Assembly: GCF_902500225.1 (NCBI RefSeq)
Contig: NZ_LR722652.1
Span: 124,001 to 188,000 of the forward strand
Direction: 5' to 3'
DNA from: Buttiauxella massiliensis
Lineage (GTDB): Bacteria > Pseudomonadota > Gammaproteobacteria > Enterobacterales > Enterobacteriaceae
DNA: 64,000 bases
Within the stretch, counting starts at the first letter, position 1. Every line of letters begins with the position of its first letter. A program made the position numbers and the translations under genes. Below the pieces are notes generated by a model. It was not told the origin of the DNA, made no database searches, and saw only the letters and a list, made by a program, of their open reading frames with translations. Below, piece after piece: positions 8,364 through 16,958 of this stretch.

Positions 8364-10313
8364 ATGACTGAACCCACGCAATGTTCGCCGTTTAGCTCTC
8401 AGGCTCGATATTCTTTAGCGTCCTCGCAGGCCATGCTCGCCGCAAGAGTGGTTTTCGGGTTAGGTACAGCGATTTTTTTGATGCTGGTTATGGCGCTGCT
8501 CGCGCATATTTTCGAGTCATCTTCCCGCTGGCCTGCGCTATTAAGTAACAACGCCGCCGTGCTGATTTTATTGGCTGTCGCGTGGTATAACGCCCAGCGA
8601 ATTTGCCAGTGGCGTGCGATTATCTTCGCGCCAACGCTCAAACCTGAAGACGCCGCAGAAACCGAACCTTTGCCGATGATTTATCAGCGGCTTGGCGCAC
8701 TTATTCCCATAAGCTTCAAACGTTTTGGAGCGTTGCTCACAAGCGATGGAATTGGGCTGGCGGCGATGGCCGCCTTCGTATTGTTTGTCGCGCTTTCGGG
8801 CTGGAATACCCATTACGTCGCCCTTGATGAAGGCACTGTGCGTTGGGTGGCGGTCGGGATTATTGCGACGGCGATGTTTGCCACTCTGGTTGCTGAACGT
8901 CATTTGGCTGCAACGGCGAGCGAAGCCTGGCCGGAAGCCAAATTCATTGCGCCGATATTACGTGTAACTCTCGCGGTGCAATTGCTCTCTTTGCCCGCAC
9001 TGATATTCCCGACAACAAACCTCTCATTGTTGGTCAATCTGCCTGCGATCCTTGTGGTGTTGGTAGCAATTGAGTTTCTGCTGCGCGGCCTGTTCTCACT
9101 ATTCACACCACCGGGTGAAGAAGGCTGCGAACCCAAGTTCCTTGCTCAAAGCCAACTGGCAGCACAACTCGTCTGGCCGCCACGCCCACTACTTTTTTTA
9201 CAACGCGAGCTGCACCACCACTTTGGCATCGATTTACGCCAGCTTTGGGCATTCACGGTATTGCGTCGGGCATTTTTACCTGTGCTGGCAGTCATGCTGT
9301 TTTGTGGCTGGCTGTTGACCGGGATGCAGCAAGTTTCCCCAACCCAACGCGGTATTTATGAACGCTTTGGCAAACCGGTTGCCGTGTTGCCATCGGGCCT
9401 GCATTACGGGCTGCCCTGGCCTTTTGGCCAGGTGATACTGGCGGAAAATGGCCAGGTGCATGAGTTAGCGGCCGGAGAAGAAGCCGATACACCTGCGGAG
9501 CCGCTGGCGAATGCCGAAGGGAATGCACCGCAAAGCGCCGATCGCCTGTGGGATGCGATTCATAGCTTTGATAAAGCGCAGATTATTGCCAGCCAAAGCG
9601 GTAACCAGCAAGGTCTGCAAATCATTAATAGCGATGTCCGTTTTATGTGGCGCGTTGGCTTAACCGATAACGCAGCACTGGCGGCAACCTATAACAGCGT
9701 GAATTTGCCAGAGTTGATTCGCAGCGCCGCAAACCAGGTTCTGGTGCATCAGTTTTCCTCGCTGACTCTTGAGCAGGTTTTAGGGGAACAGCGCATCGAA
9801 TTAGCAAGCCAGATTAATCAGGCAGTGCAGCAAAAACTCGATGGCCTGCATAGTGGTGTGGAACTGCTCTCGACCGTCGTCGAAGCTATCCACCCTCCAG
9901 CAGGGGCTGCTGATGCCTTCCATGGTGTACAGGCCGCGCAAATTGCAGCTCAAGCGCTCGTGTCCCGGGAGCGTGGGCATGCAGCAGAGCTGGCCGCCAG
10001 CGCACAAACTACAGCTACCACGCGCCAGAACCAGGCACAGATGAACGCCACCGATGTGACCAGTAAAGCGCAGTCAACGGCTGTGCGTTTTGCCGCACAG
10101 AAACAAGCAGTGGCGAAATCCGGCCAGGTGTTTGTCGATGAATTATGGTTTAGCCAGTTGCACCAGACTTTAGGCAAAAGCCCGTTGTTAATTATCGATC
10201 ACCGTATTGGCGCGACCTCACAGCCCACTATCGACCTGCGCGAGTTTCCCTCGTTAAGCCAGGCAGCACGCAAAGATGCACCTTCCAAACCGACACAGGA
10301 GTCTTCCCGTTGA
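8364..10313 (+). CDS. SPFH/band-7 membrane protein, HflK-like, with extended membrane N-terminus
   Basis: A 649-aa protein. About the first 315 residues hold several hydrophobic segments (for example 25-48, 68-82, 127-145, 158-175, 198-214, 222-242 and 301-318). An SPFH/prohibitin domain then begins at VSPTQRGIYERFGKPVAVLPSGLHYGLPW. The C-terminal ~150 residues are an Ala/Gln-rich coiled-coil-like region, as in HflK. Classical HflK has only one membrane helix, so the long N-terminus is unusual. It is the first of four overlapping genes behind a Zur-like operator. It probably forms an inner-membrane scaffold around the metal ATPase encoded at the end of the operon (inference). The start has no strong ribosome site. 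Confidence 0.8.
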   Translation: MTEPTQCSPFSSQARYSLASSQAMLAARVVFGLGTAIFLMLVMALLAHIFESSSRWPALLSNNAAVLILLAVAWYNAQRICQWRAIIFAPTLKPEDAAETEPLPMIYQRLGALIPISFKRFGALLTSDGIGLAAMAAFVLFVALSGWNTHYVALDEGTVRWVAVGIIATAMFATLVAERHLAATASEAWPEAKFIAPILRVTLAVQLLSLPALIFPTTNLSLLVNLPAILVVLVAIEFLLRGLFSLFTPPGEEGCEPKFLAQSQLAAQLVWPPRPLLFLQRELHHHFGIDLRQLWAFTVLRRAFLPVLAVMLFCGWLLTGMQQVSPTQRGIYERFGKPVAVLPSGLHYGLPWPFGQVILAENGQVHELAAGEEADTPAEPLANAEGNAPQSADRLWDAIHSFDKAQIIASQSGNQQGLQIINSDVRFMWRVGLTDNAALAATYNSVNLPELIRSAANQVLVHQFSSLTLEQVLGEQRIELASQINQAVQQKLDGLHSGVELLSTVVEAIHPPAGAADAFHGVQAAQIAAQALVSRERGHAAELAASAQTTATTRQNQAQMNATDVTSKAQSTAVRFAAQKQAVAKSGQVFVDELWFSQLHQTLGKSPLLIIDHRIGATSQPTIDLREFPSLSQAARKDAPSKPTQESSR

Positions 10314-11293
10314 GCCATTCACATCATCACGGTTGCAGTAGCGGTTGCCACCACAGCCACCATTCTGACGCTCCTGTAACAAAAGCCTGGAAGCGCATTG
10401 CTGGCGCAAGTGCGCTGGTGCTCATTCTTGCCGCCGCCGCAAGCCTTGTGCAGGTTCGCTCTGGCGAATCGCTGATTATTACTCGGTTCGGTAATCCGGT
10501 ACGCGTACTGCTCAAGCCAGGTCTTGCGTGGCGCCTGCCCGCACCTTTTGAAATGTCCACCGCCGTCGATCTGCGTCTGCGAACGACTTCGAGCGGCTTG
10601 CAGGATGTGGGCACGCGGGACGGGCTGCGCATCATTGTGCAGTCATATGCGGTCTGGCAGGTTGATAATACCCCTGAGCATGTGCAGCGCTTTATGCGCG
10701 CGGTACAAAATCAGCCCGATGAAGCGGCACGGCAAATTCGTGCTTATCTCGGCTCGGCACTCGAAACCACCGCGAGTGGCTTTACGCTCTCTCAACTGGT
10801 CAATACGGACAGCAAACAAGTGCAGTTAAACCAGTTTGAATCGCATCTGCAGGCGCAAATCAGCCAGCCATTATTGGAAAGCTATGGTATTCGGTTGGTG
10901 CAGGTTGGAACCGAACGCCTGACCCTGCCCGCGGTGACGCTTAGCGCCACAGTCGATAGGATGCGCGCCGAGCGCGAAACCATTGCGACTGAACGCACCG
11001 CTGAAGGCAAACGCGCCGCGGCTGAAATTCGCTCGGCGGCAGAGCGTGATGCTCGCATTGTGGAGGCGACAGCACAGGTTCAGGCAGCAGATATCGAAGC
11101 ACAGTCTCAGGCGCAAGCCGCCGAAATTTATGGCAAAGCTTATGCCAGTTCACCTCAGCTATACAGCCTGTTACGCCAGCTTGATGCGCTCAGCGGCGTG
11201 GTTAATTCCAGCACCCGTCTGGTGTTACGCACTGATGCCGCACCGTTCCGTCTGCTGGTAGAAGGGCCAAAGCTGGATACAACTCATGAGTGA
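10310..11293 (+). CDS. SPFH/band-7 protein, HflC-like, with His/Cys-rich N-terminus
   Basis: A 327-aa protein starting at a TTG codon that overlaps the previous stop (TTGA), with AGGAG about 8 bases upstream. Residues 3-18 contain eight histidines and two cysteines (H3, H5-H7, C9, C13, H14-H15, H17-H18), a clear metal-binding head. A single membrane helix follows (about 28-47), then an SPFH domain (GESLIITRFGNPVRVLLKPGLAW) and an Ala/Glu-rich coiled coil (about 225-275). HflC of E. coli lacks such a head. With the P-type ATPase in the same operon this suggests a zinc-handling scaffold (inference). Confidence 0.82.
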   Translation: MSHSHHHGCSSGCHHSHHSDAPVTKAWKRIAGASALVLILAAAASLVQVRSGESLIITRFGNPVRVLLKPGLAWRLPAPFEMSTAVDLRLRTTSSGLQDVGTRDGLRIIVQSYAVWQVDNTPEHVQRFMRAVQNQPDEAARQIRAYLGSALETTASGFTLSQLVNTDSKQVQLNQFESHLQAQISQPLLESYGIRLVQVGTERLTLPAVTLSATVDRMRAERETIATERTAEGKRAAAEIRSAAERDARIVEATAQVQAADIEAQSQAQAAEIYGKAYASSPQLYSLLRQLDALSGVVNSSTRLVLRTDAAPFRLLVEGPKLDTTHE

Positions 11294-12338
11294 GCATCAC
11301 AAAAATAAACCTGCGGGCCCGTGGACACAGTCAATACGCCTCGCCTTTTACGCACTGTATGCACTGACACTGCTGGCAGCAGCGTCGTGGTTGTTTTCGA
11401 ATATTCGCCAGATACCCGCAGACAGCCGCGCCGTGGTACTGCACTTCGGTGCACAGCAGCGAATTGCCGAATCGGGTTTATTGCTCACCTGGCCGAAGCC
11501 GATTAACGATGTGGTGATGGTTCCGGCACCTGACCGCGTGATTGAACACCACGTTACGGCGCTATTACGCTCGAATGATGCGCTGCATGCAGATGCTCGT
11601 GGCGATAACAGCAGCGATGCACTGGCGGGTTCCGGCTATCTGCTTACTGGTGACTCAGGCGTGGTGCAGTTAGATATCAGCGTGTTTTACCGTGTCGTCA
11701 CGCCAATGGCGTATGTATTGCAGGGCGAACATGTGATTCCGGCTCTCGATCGACTGGTTGAGCGTGCTGCCGTTGCGGTATGTGCCTCGCGCGATCTGGA
11801 TACTATTCTTGTCGCCCGCCCGGAAATGGTCAGCGGCGATTTAAATGTTGCCCAGCAACGCGAACGCCTGCGGGCTGATGTTCAGCACAACGTCGAGCAA
11901 AATTTGCAGCGCCTGGCACAATCAGGCAGTGACCTGGGGATTACTCTTAAGCGGGTTACTGTGCAATCCACTTTGCCGGAAACCACAGTCACCGCATTCA
12001 ATGCGGTATTAACTGCCAGTCAGCAAGCGTCACAGGCAATAGCCACGGCCAATACCGACGCCTCTTTAATTCGCCAGAAATCCACCCAGCTTGCCGACCA
12101 GACACGCCAGACGGCTCAGGCACAGGCCCGCGAACGAGTGGCGAAAGCTCAGTCCGACACGGCAATGGTGAATCGTCTGGCCAAAAGCCCGCACGACCCC
12201 GACTTGTTAGCGCGAGTTTACCGCGAACGCATTGCGGCGATTCTGGCGCAAGCTGAATCCGTCATTACCGTCTCTCCAAAAGATGATGCGAATTTGATTC
12301 TGCAAGCTGCTGGGCAAAAGGAACCTTCGAAACCATGA
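11286..12338 (+). CDS. SPFH/band-7 membrane protein, HflK-like (third member)
   Basis: A 350-aa protein with one N-terminal membrane helix (about 15-38), an SPFH domain beginning near PADSRAVVLHFGAQQRIAESGLLLTWPKP, and a C-terminal coiled-coil region rich in Ala/Gln (about 220-285). Its start overlaps the end of the HflC-like gene by 8 bases, and its stop overlaps the ATPase start. Three different SPFH proteins in one operon suggest a hetero-oligomeric ring like HflKC. Here the partner gene is a metal ATPase rather than ftsH. Confidence 0.8.
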   Translation: MSEHHKNKPAGPWTQSIRLAFYALYALTLLAAASWLFSNIRQIPADSRAVVLHFGAQQRIAESGLLLTWPKPINDVVMVPAPDRVIEHHVTALLRSNDALHADARGDNSSDALAGSGYLLTGDSGVVQLDISVFYRVVTPMAYVLQGEHVIPALDRLVERAAVAVCASRDLDTILVARPEMVSGDLNVAQQRERLRADVQHNVEQNLQRLAQSGSDLGITLKRVTVQSTLPETTVTAFNAVLTASQQASQAIATANTDASLIRQKSTQLADQTRQTAQAQARERVAKAQSDTAMVNRLAKSPHDPDLLARVYRERIAAILAQAESVITVSPKDDANLILQAAGQKEPSKP

Positions 12339-14233
12339 GTACCCACACTGTTAACCCCGGTGGCGCACTGAGCCATCAGGAACAACGGCAGATTACCCGC
12401 CAGTTGATACTGGCATTGATCGCCAGCGGCACATTAATTCTTGGTTTGCTATGGCGTGGTCTGGCACCCGATCAAGTTGCGGTAGCCGATATCTTACTGG
12501 GTGCTGCATCGCTGATGGTCGGCATTCCGGTATTGCGCCACGCCTTTTACAGCCTGCGTTACCCGAGCTTGCATGGCATTACCGATCAACTGGTTGCGCT
12601 AGCGCTAATTGGCTCGTGGGCGACCGGGGATTTGCTTACTGCCGCATTGCTACCGCTGATTATGATCGTCGGCCATATCCTCGAAGAGCGCAGTATGATT
12701 GGTTCGCAAGAAGCGATTGAAGCTCTCAGCAAATTGACCCACAGCCGGGCGCGACGCTTTGATGCAGACGGCAATCTGCATGAAATTGACAACCATGAAC
12801 TGGTGGCTGGTGACATCGTCGAAGTGCGAGCTGGCGACCGGTTACCTGCTGACGGGCGCGTGCTGGAAGGAACGGCAAGCCTGGATACCGCACCGATCAC
12901 GGGTGAATCCGTACCACTGGAAGTAAAACCGGGCATGAACGTTTACGGTGGTGCAATCAATCTTGATGGGCGGTTGCGAATTGAAGTGACGCACATTGGC
13001 GAAACCTCAACACTCGGGCGCGTGGTGGCATTGATGCAAAGTGCCGAGCAAGCCAGCCCGCCGATTACCCGCCTGCTTGAACGTCATGCGGCGCGTTATC
13101 TGCTGCTGGTTTTATTGATTGCCGCCAGCACATGGTTTTTGACGCAAAACGACCAGGCCATGTTGGCGGTACTGGTCGCCGCCTGTCCTTGTGCGCTGGT
13201 GCTTTCCGCGCCTGCAACGTCTATTGCCGGGCTGACCGTTGCCGCACGTCACGGTATTTTGATTCGCGGCGCGGCCTTCCTCGAAGAGTTAGCCGAACTG
13301 AATGCGGTGATTATCGATAAAACCGGCACGCTCACACACGGCAAGCTGCAACTTCATGAACTGATTCCTGAAGCGGGAGAATCGCCGGAAGTTCTGTCTG
13401 CACTGGCGGCGAGCCTTGGTGCCACCAGTAACCACCCGGTCAGCCGTGCGCTGGTCAATATTGCCCCGCAAAACACATGGCCGCAGCTTGAAAATGTGCA
13501 TGAACACCAGGGTTTGGGTATTTCTGCCACTACAGCAGCGGGCGAGGCTTATCTCGGCCGACATGAGCTGTTAAAAACTCAGGTCGCTGATTTACCGGAA
13601 GAACCACCACATGACGGGCCGATAGTTGGGCTGGTACTAGGGGGGCGTTTCCGTGGCTGGATTTTACTGGCCGATAGCCTACGCGACGAAGCGGCCAGTG
13701 CAATGGCGGAGCTGCGTGATCTTGGGCTTAACCATCAACTATTACTGACCGGCGACCGCGAAGCCGTGGCACAACGCATCGCAAAGAACGTAGGGATTAA
13801 CGACGTTATAGCCGGGGCATTACCTGCAGACAAACTCCACCAGGTCAGTGCGCAAATCGACAATGGCTTCAGGCCAATGGTAGTCGGCGATGGCATCAAC
13901 GATTCCCTGGCAATTAAAGCGGGTGTGGTTGGCGTTGCGATGGGTGCAGGTGGCTCGGATATCGCCATGGCATCAGCGGATATTGTATTAATTGGTGGCG
14001 ACTTACGCCGTCTTGGAACCTGCGTGCGCTTAAGCCGCCTGTGCCGTCGCACCTTACAGATGAACGTGCTGATTGGGCTGGGTTGGACGCTGGTGATTGT
14101 CGTCGCCGCCGCATTTGGCTGGCTGGGAGCCTCGGGGGCCGTAATTGCCGCCCTATTGCACAATCTGAGCACACTGCTGGTGCTGGGCAACGCCGGGCGA
14201 TTGTTAAGGTTTGAAGAAAAACTGGGTGGGTGA
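12335..14233 (+). CDS. P1B-type heavy-metal translocating ATPase without HMA domain
   Basis: A 632-aa cation pump with all P-type signatures: ITGES (188-192), membrane CPC (284-286), phosphorylated Asp in DKTGT (Asp328), nucleotide-domain His-Pro (H367), TGD (472-474) and GDGIND (518-523). There is no N-terminal CxxC metal-binding domain. The last helix reads HNLSTLLVLGNAGRLL, whereas zinc/cobalt pumps usually have H(D/E)GxT there, so ion choice is uncertain. It is translationally coupled (ATGA overlap) to three SPFH genes behind a Zur-like box, pointing to zinc (inference). Transport direction is not evident from sequence. Confidence 0.88.
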   Translation: MSTHTVNPGGALSHQEQRQITRQLILALIASGTLILGLLWRGLAPDQVAVADILLGAASLMVGIPVLRHAFYSLRYPSLHGITDQLVALALIGSWATGDLLTAALLPLIMIVGHILEERSMIGSQEAIEALSKLTHSRARRFDADGNLHEIDNHELVAGDIVEVRAGDRLPADGRVLEGTASLDTAPITGESVPLEVKPGMNVYGGAINLDGRLRIEVTHIGETSTLGRVVALMQSAEQASPPITRLLERHAARYLLLVLLIAASTWFLTQNDQAMLAVLVAACPCALVLSAPATSIAGLTVAARHGILIRGAAFLEELAELNAVIIDKTGTLTHGKLQLHELIPEAGESPEVLSALAASLGATSNHPVSRALVNIAPQNTWPQLENVHEHQGLGISATTAAGEAYLGRHELLKTQVADLPEEPPHDGPIVGLVLGGRFRGWILLADSLRDEAASAMAELRDLGLNHQLLLTGDREAVAQRIAKNVGINDVIAGALPADKLHQVSAQIDNGFRPMVVGDGINDSLAIKAGVVGVAMGAGGSDIAMASADIVLIGGDLRRLGTCVRLSRLCRRTLQMNVLIGLGWTLVIVVAAAFGWLGASGAVIAALLHNLSTLLVLGNAGRLLRFEEKLGG

Positions 14234-14260
14234 TGGAAATCTACTCAGTCAAAACCTATA

Positions 14261-14289
14261 CTCAATGTAAGATTATGTCTTACATTGAG
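14261..14289. promoter_or_regulatory. Palindromic operator of the parDE-type operon
   Basis: A perfect 12-bp inverted repeat: CTCAATGTAAGA (14261-14272), 5-base loop, TCTTACATTGAG (14278-14289). It lies immediately upstream of the antitoxin start codon. Ribbon-helix-helix antitoxins repress their own operon through such sites, so this is the probable autoregulatory operator. Confidence 0.75.
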
Positions 14290-14294
14290 GGGCT

Positions 14295-14564
14295 ATGATG
14301 GCACGAACAGTTACAGTCGATCTCGGCGATGAACTACGCGAATTTATTGATTCACTAGTAGAATCAGGTGATTACAGAACGCAAAGTGAAGTCTTACGTG
14401 ATGCTTTACGCCTCTTGCGTGAGAAACAAGCAGCATCCAGATTACAGCAGTTACGCGACTTACTTGCTGAAGGCATCAGCAGCGGAGCTCCGCAAATCTG
14501 GGAACAGGATACTTTTCTACAAAGGATGAAAGAAAAGGTGAAATCAAGGGATGAGAACAATTGA
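14295..14564 (+). CDS. ParD-like type II antitoxin (ribbon-helix-helix)
   Basis: An 89-aa protein. The N-terminus MARTVTVDLGDELREFIDSLVESGDYRTQSEVLRDALRLL is a ribbon-helix-helix DNA-binding domain of the ParD/CC2985 type. The C-terminal part, which wraps the toxin, is charged. Two consecutive ATGs are possible (14295 or 14298). It overlaps the toxin gene by 14 bases. It binds and neutralises the ParE-like toxin and represses the operon, probably at the palindrome at 14261-14289. Confidence 0.9.
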   Translation: MMARTVTVDLGDELREFIDSLVESGDYRTQSEVLRDALRLLREKQAASRLQQLRDLLAEGISSGAPQIWEQDTFLQRMKEKVKSRDENN

Positions 14565-14847
14565 ACTAACACCGAAGGCGTCTGAGGATCTTGAATCTAT
14601 CTGGTTGTATAGCTTTGAGCGCTACGGAGAGGCAAAAGCGGATAGTTACATCACGCGCTTTTCAGATATTTTCAATGCTCTTGCGTTACATGATATCGGC
14701 ACGCCAAGACCTGAATTAGGTGACGGTATTTGTTCGCTGCCGATAGAGCAACATGTCATTTTCTTTCTCTCTGCTCAGACGAGTATTACGGTAATTCGTG
14801 TACTCAGCCATGCGCAGGATGCGACCCGGCATCTTTCCTGGTATTAG
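14551..14847 (+). CDS. ParE/RelE-superfamily toxin
   Basis: A 98-aa protein with the ParE-family layout: N-terminal LTPKASEDLESIWLYSFERYGEAKADSYI and C-terminal ITVIRVLSHAQDATRHL. ParE toxins inhibit DNA gyrase; other members of the fold cleave mRNA on the ribosome, so the target is not certain from sequence. It overlaps the antitoxin gene. The pair closes the accessory block just before the conserved ytfL gene and could stabilise it (inference). Confidence 0.9.
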   Translation: MRTIELTPKASEDLESIWLYSFERYGEAKADSYITRFSDIFNALALHDIGTPRPELGDGICSLPIEQHVIFFLSAQTSITVIRVLSHAQDATRHLSWY

Positions 14848-15011
14848 CGATTAGCAGCCCAAATTTTGCCCTCTGGCAGCCCCATGCACCCTTACGCTAT
14901 ACTACCCGTTGAAATTGCTGGCCCAACCTCCACGGACTGGCAGTCAAAATGTACTAACCCTTAGATTTTCAACTTTCCTTCCGAGGCTCTGGCTCTAAAG
15001 CCGGATAAACT

Positions 15012-16349
15012 ATGTTAAACAGTATTTTATTAATACTTCTTCTTATTTCCGTCAGTGCATTCTTCTCAATTTCGGAGATCTCACTGGCTGCTTCCCGCAA
15101 GATAAAACTCAAGCTGCTGGCTGATGATGGCAACCTTAACGCGCAACGCGTACTGAAAATGCAGGAAAGTCCTGGCATGTTCTTTACCGTAGTGCAGATT
15201 GGCCTGAACGCAGTGGCGATTCTCGGCGGTATCGTCGGCGATGCGGCATTTTCCCCGGCCTTTAAAGTGCTTCTGGAGCGCTTCTTCTCGCCAGAAATGG
15301 CTGACCAACTGAGCTTTATCATCTCCTTTACCCTGGTCACCAGTTTGTTCATTCTGTTTGCAGACCTCACCCCGAAACGCATCGGTATGATTTCGCCTGA
15401 ATCTGTTGCTTTGCGAATCATCAACCCGATGCGCTTCTGTCTGTTTATCTTCCGCCCGCTGGTATGGTTCTTTAACGGCCTGGCAAACGTTATTTTCCGC
15501 ATTTTCAAATTGCCGATGGTGCGTAATGACGATATCACCTCTGACGATGTTTACGCCGTGTTTGAAGCCGGTGCGCTGGCTGGCGTGTTGCGTAAGCAAG
15601 AACATGAGCTGATTGAAAACGTGTTTGAGCTCGAATCACGTACTGTGCCCTCGTCAATGACCTCACGTGAAAACGTCATCTGGTTTGATTTGCATGAAGA
15701 TGAGCAAAGCCTGAAGAATAAAATTGCCGAGCACCCGCACTCCAAGTTCCTGGTGTGTAATGGTGATATCGACCATATCGTGGGTTATGTGGATTCAAAA
15801 GAGCTGCTGAACCGCGTACTGGGCAACCAGAGCATGGCGCTTAACAGCGGCGTACATCTGCGTAATACGTTGATTGTGCCGGATACGTTAACGCTCTCAG
15901 AAGCACTGGAAAGCTTTAAAACCGCCGGTGAAGATTTCGCGGTTATCATGAACGAATATGCGTTGGTGGTAGGCATCATCACGCTGAACGACGTCATGAC
16001 CACGCTGATGGGTGACCTGGTCGGCCAGGGTATGGAAGAGCAAATCGTAGCGCGTGACGAGAACTCATGGCTGGTTGAAGGCGGTACGCCAATTGACGAC
16101 GTAATGCGTGTGCTGGATATCGACGAGTTCCCGCAGAATGGAAATTACGAAACCATCGGCGGCTTTATGATGTTTATGCTGCGAAAAATCCCGAAACGCA
16201 CCGATTCGGTGAAGTTCTCAGGGTATAAGTTCGAAGTAGTAGATATCGATAACTACCGCATCGACCAGTTGCTGGTGACGCGTATCGACAATAAACCGAC
16301 ACCGTTGACGCCAAAACTGCCTGATGCTGAAGATCAGAACGCAGCGTAA
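15012..16349 (+). CDS. ytfL: YtfL, CNNM/CorC-family membrane protein with CBS domains
   Basis: A 445-aa inner-membrane protein: N-terminal DUF21/CNNM membrane domain (ISVSAFFSISEISLAASRKIKL, about residues 1-190), two CBS domains (about 210-335) and a C-terminal CorC/HlyC domain (about 350-430). E. coli YtfL has been linked to cytoplasmic pH and cadaverine balance; the wider family handles Mg/Co. It ends before a bidirectional terminator shared with convergent ytfK. The leader of at least 100 bases after the parE-like gene contains TATACT (14898-14903) as a possible -10 box, without a good -35. Confidence 0.95.
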   Translation: MLNSILLILLLISVSAFFSISEISLAASRKIKLKLLADDGNLNAQRVLKMQESPGMFFTVVQIGLNAVAILGGIVGDAAFSPAFKVLLERFFSPEMADQLSFIISFTLVTSLFILFADLTPKRIGMISPESVALRIINPMRFCLFIFRPLVWFFNGLANVIFRIFKLPMVRNDDITSDDVYAVFEAGALAGVLRKQEHELIENVFELESRTVPSSMTSRENVIWFDLHEDEQSLKNKIAEHPHSKFLVCNGDIDHIVGYVDSKELLNRVLGNQSMALNSGVHLRNTLIVPDTLTLSEALESFKTAGEDFAVIMNEYALVVGIITLNDVMTTLMGDLVGQGMEEQIVARDENSWLVEGGTPIDDVMRVLDIDEFPQNGNYETIGGFMMFMLRKIPKRTDSVKFSGYKFEVVDIDNYRIDQLLVTRIDNKPTPLTPKLPDAEDQNAA

Positions 16350-16370
16350 TTTCCAAAACTCAGAAACACT

Positions 16371-16395
16371 AACGGCACCCTCGGGTGCCGTTTTT
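16371..16395. terminator. Bidirectional Rho-independent terminator between ytfL and ytfK
   Basis: ACGGCACCC, a two-base loop (tc), then GGGTGCCGT followed by TTTTT. It lies between the convergent ytfL and ytfK stop codons. Confidence 0.85.
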
Positions 16396-16411
16396 GGTAC
16401 TTCTTTTGGCC

Positions 16412-16618
16412 TTACGCCAATTCCGCCTGCATATGTTTTACCTGGCGGTTTACTTCGGACATAACAGATAGATGCTGCTTATCTTTCACTTTTGGGATAA
16501 GAATCTTGCCCTTATCAAATTCAAAAGCGCCAACGTCCTTGATGTACAACCGTCCACGGAACAGGATTTTCACGTACTTCGCCACCTGAAGCGGGTTGTA
16601 CCGTTGGAAAATTTTCAT
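16412..16618 (-). CDS. ytfK: YtfK, stringent-response modulator
   Basis: A 68-aa basic cytoplasmic protein almost identical to E. coli YtfK ([20 protein letters not shown]). YtfK stimulates SpoT-dependent (p)ppGpp accumulation under phosphate or fatty-acid starvation. The start at 16618 is chosen because it matches the E. coli protein and is preceded by GGAGAGAAAAAG; an upstream ATG would only add a non-conserved nonamer. Confidence 0.95.
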   Translation of the reverse strand: MKIFQRYNPLQVAKYVKILFRGRLYIKDVGAFEFDKGKILIPKVKDKQHLSVMSEVNRQVKHMQAELA

Positions 16619-16958
16619 TCTTTTTCTCTCCTGCAGTGTTAACACCCCTGCGGTTCCACATTTGGTCCGACAAAACGAGGCGAAAAATTTGGTGCCTGGA
16701 AACTATAGTCCATATACAAACCGACACCTAGTTTGCACAATCTTATTTACCGTATGATTACAATTTCTCAGAATATTCTTTGTAATTGTAAACAAAACTC
16801 AGTCTAAGCCTTCAAAAAATAGGGATATGTGCGGTCACCCGCAAACTGGCATTGTTGTTGCGGGACAGATGGCTATTCAGCACATATGCTTAAAACGTCA
16901 CGACGAAGTGGTCGGATCACCTGCAAACTTTTCACAAATAATAAGATTAGGAGTTCTC
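16619..16958. other. Divergent ytfK/ytfJ intergenic region
   Basis: 340 bp without a gene, AT-rich. ATTACAA (16757-16763) and TTGTAAT (16780-16786) form an inverted repeat that could be a regulator site for either promoter. In E. coli ytfK is under PhoB and CRP control, but I do not see a clear pho box. An in-frame upstream extension of ytfJ is not conserved. Confidence 0.4.

Noticed and set aside
13735-14190. 151-codon frame on the minus strand
   Set aside because: It is a Ser/Pro/Thr-rich shadow of the ATPase gene in another frame, with no family signature.
14848-15011. Manganese (yybP-ykoY) riboswitch in the ytfL leader
   Set aside because: Considered because ytfL is a CorC-type gene, but I could not see the conserved riboswitch core.
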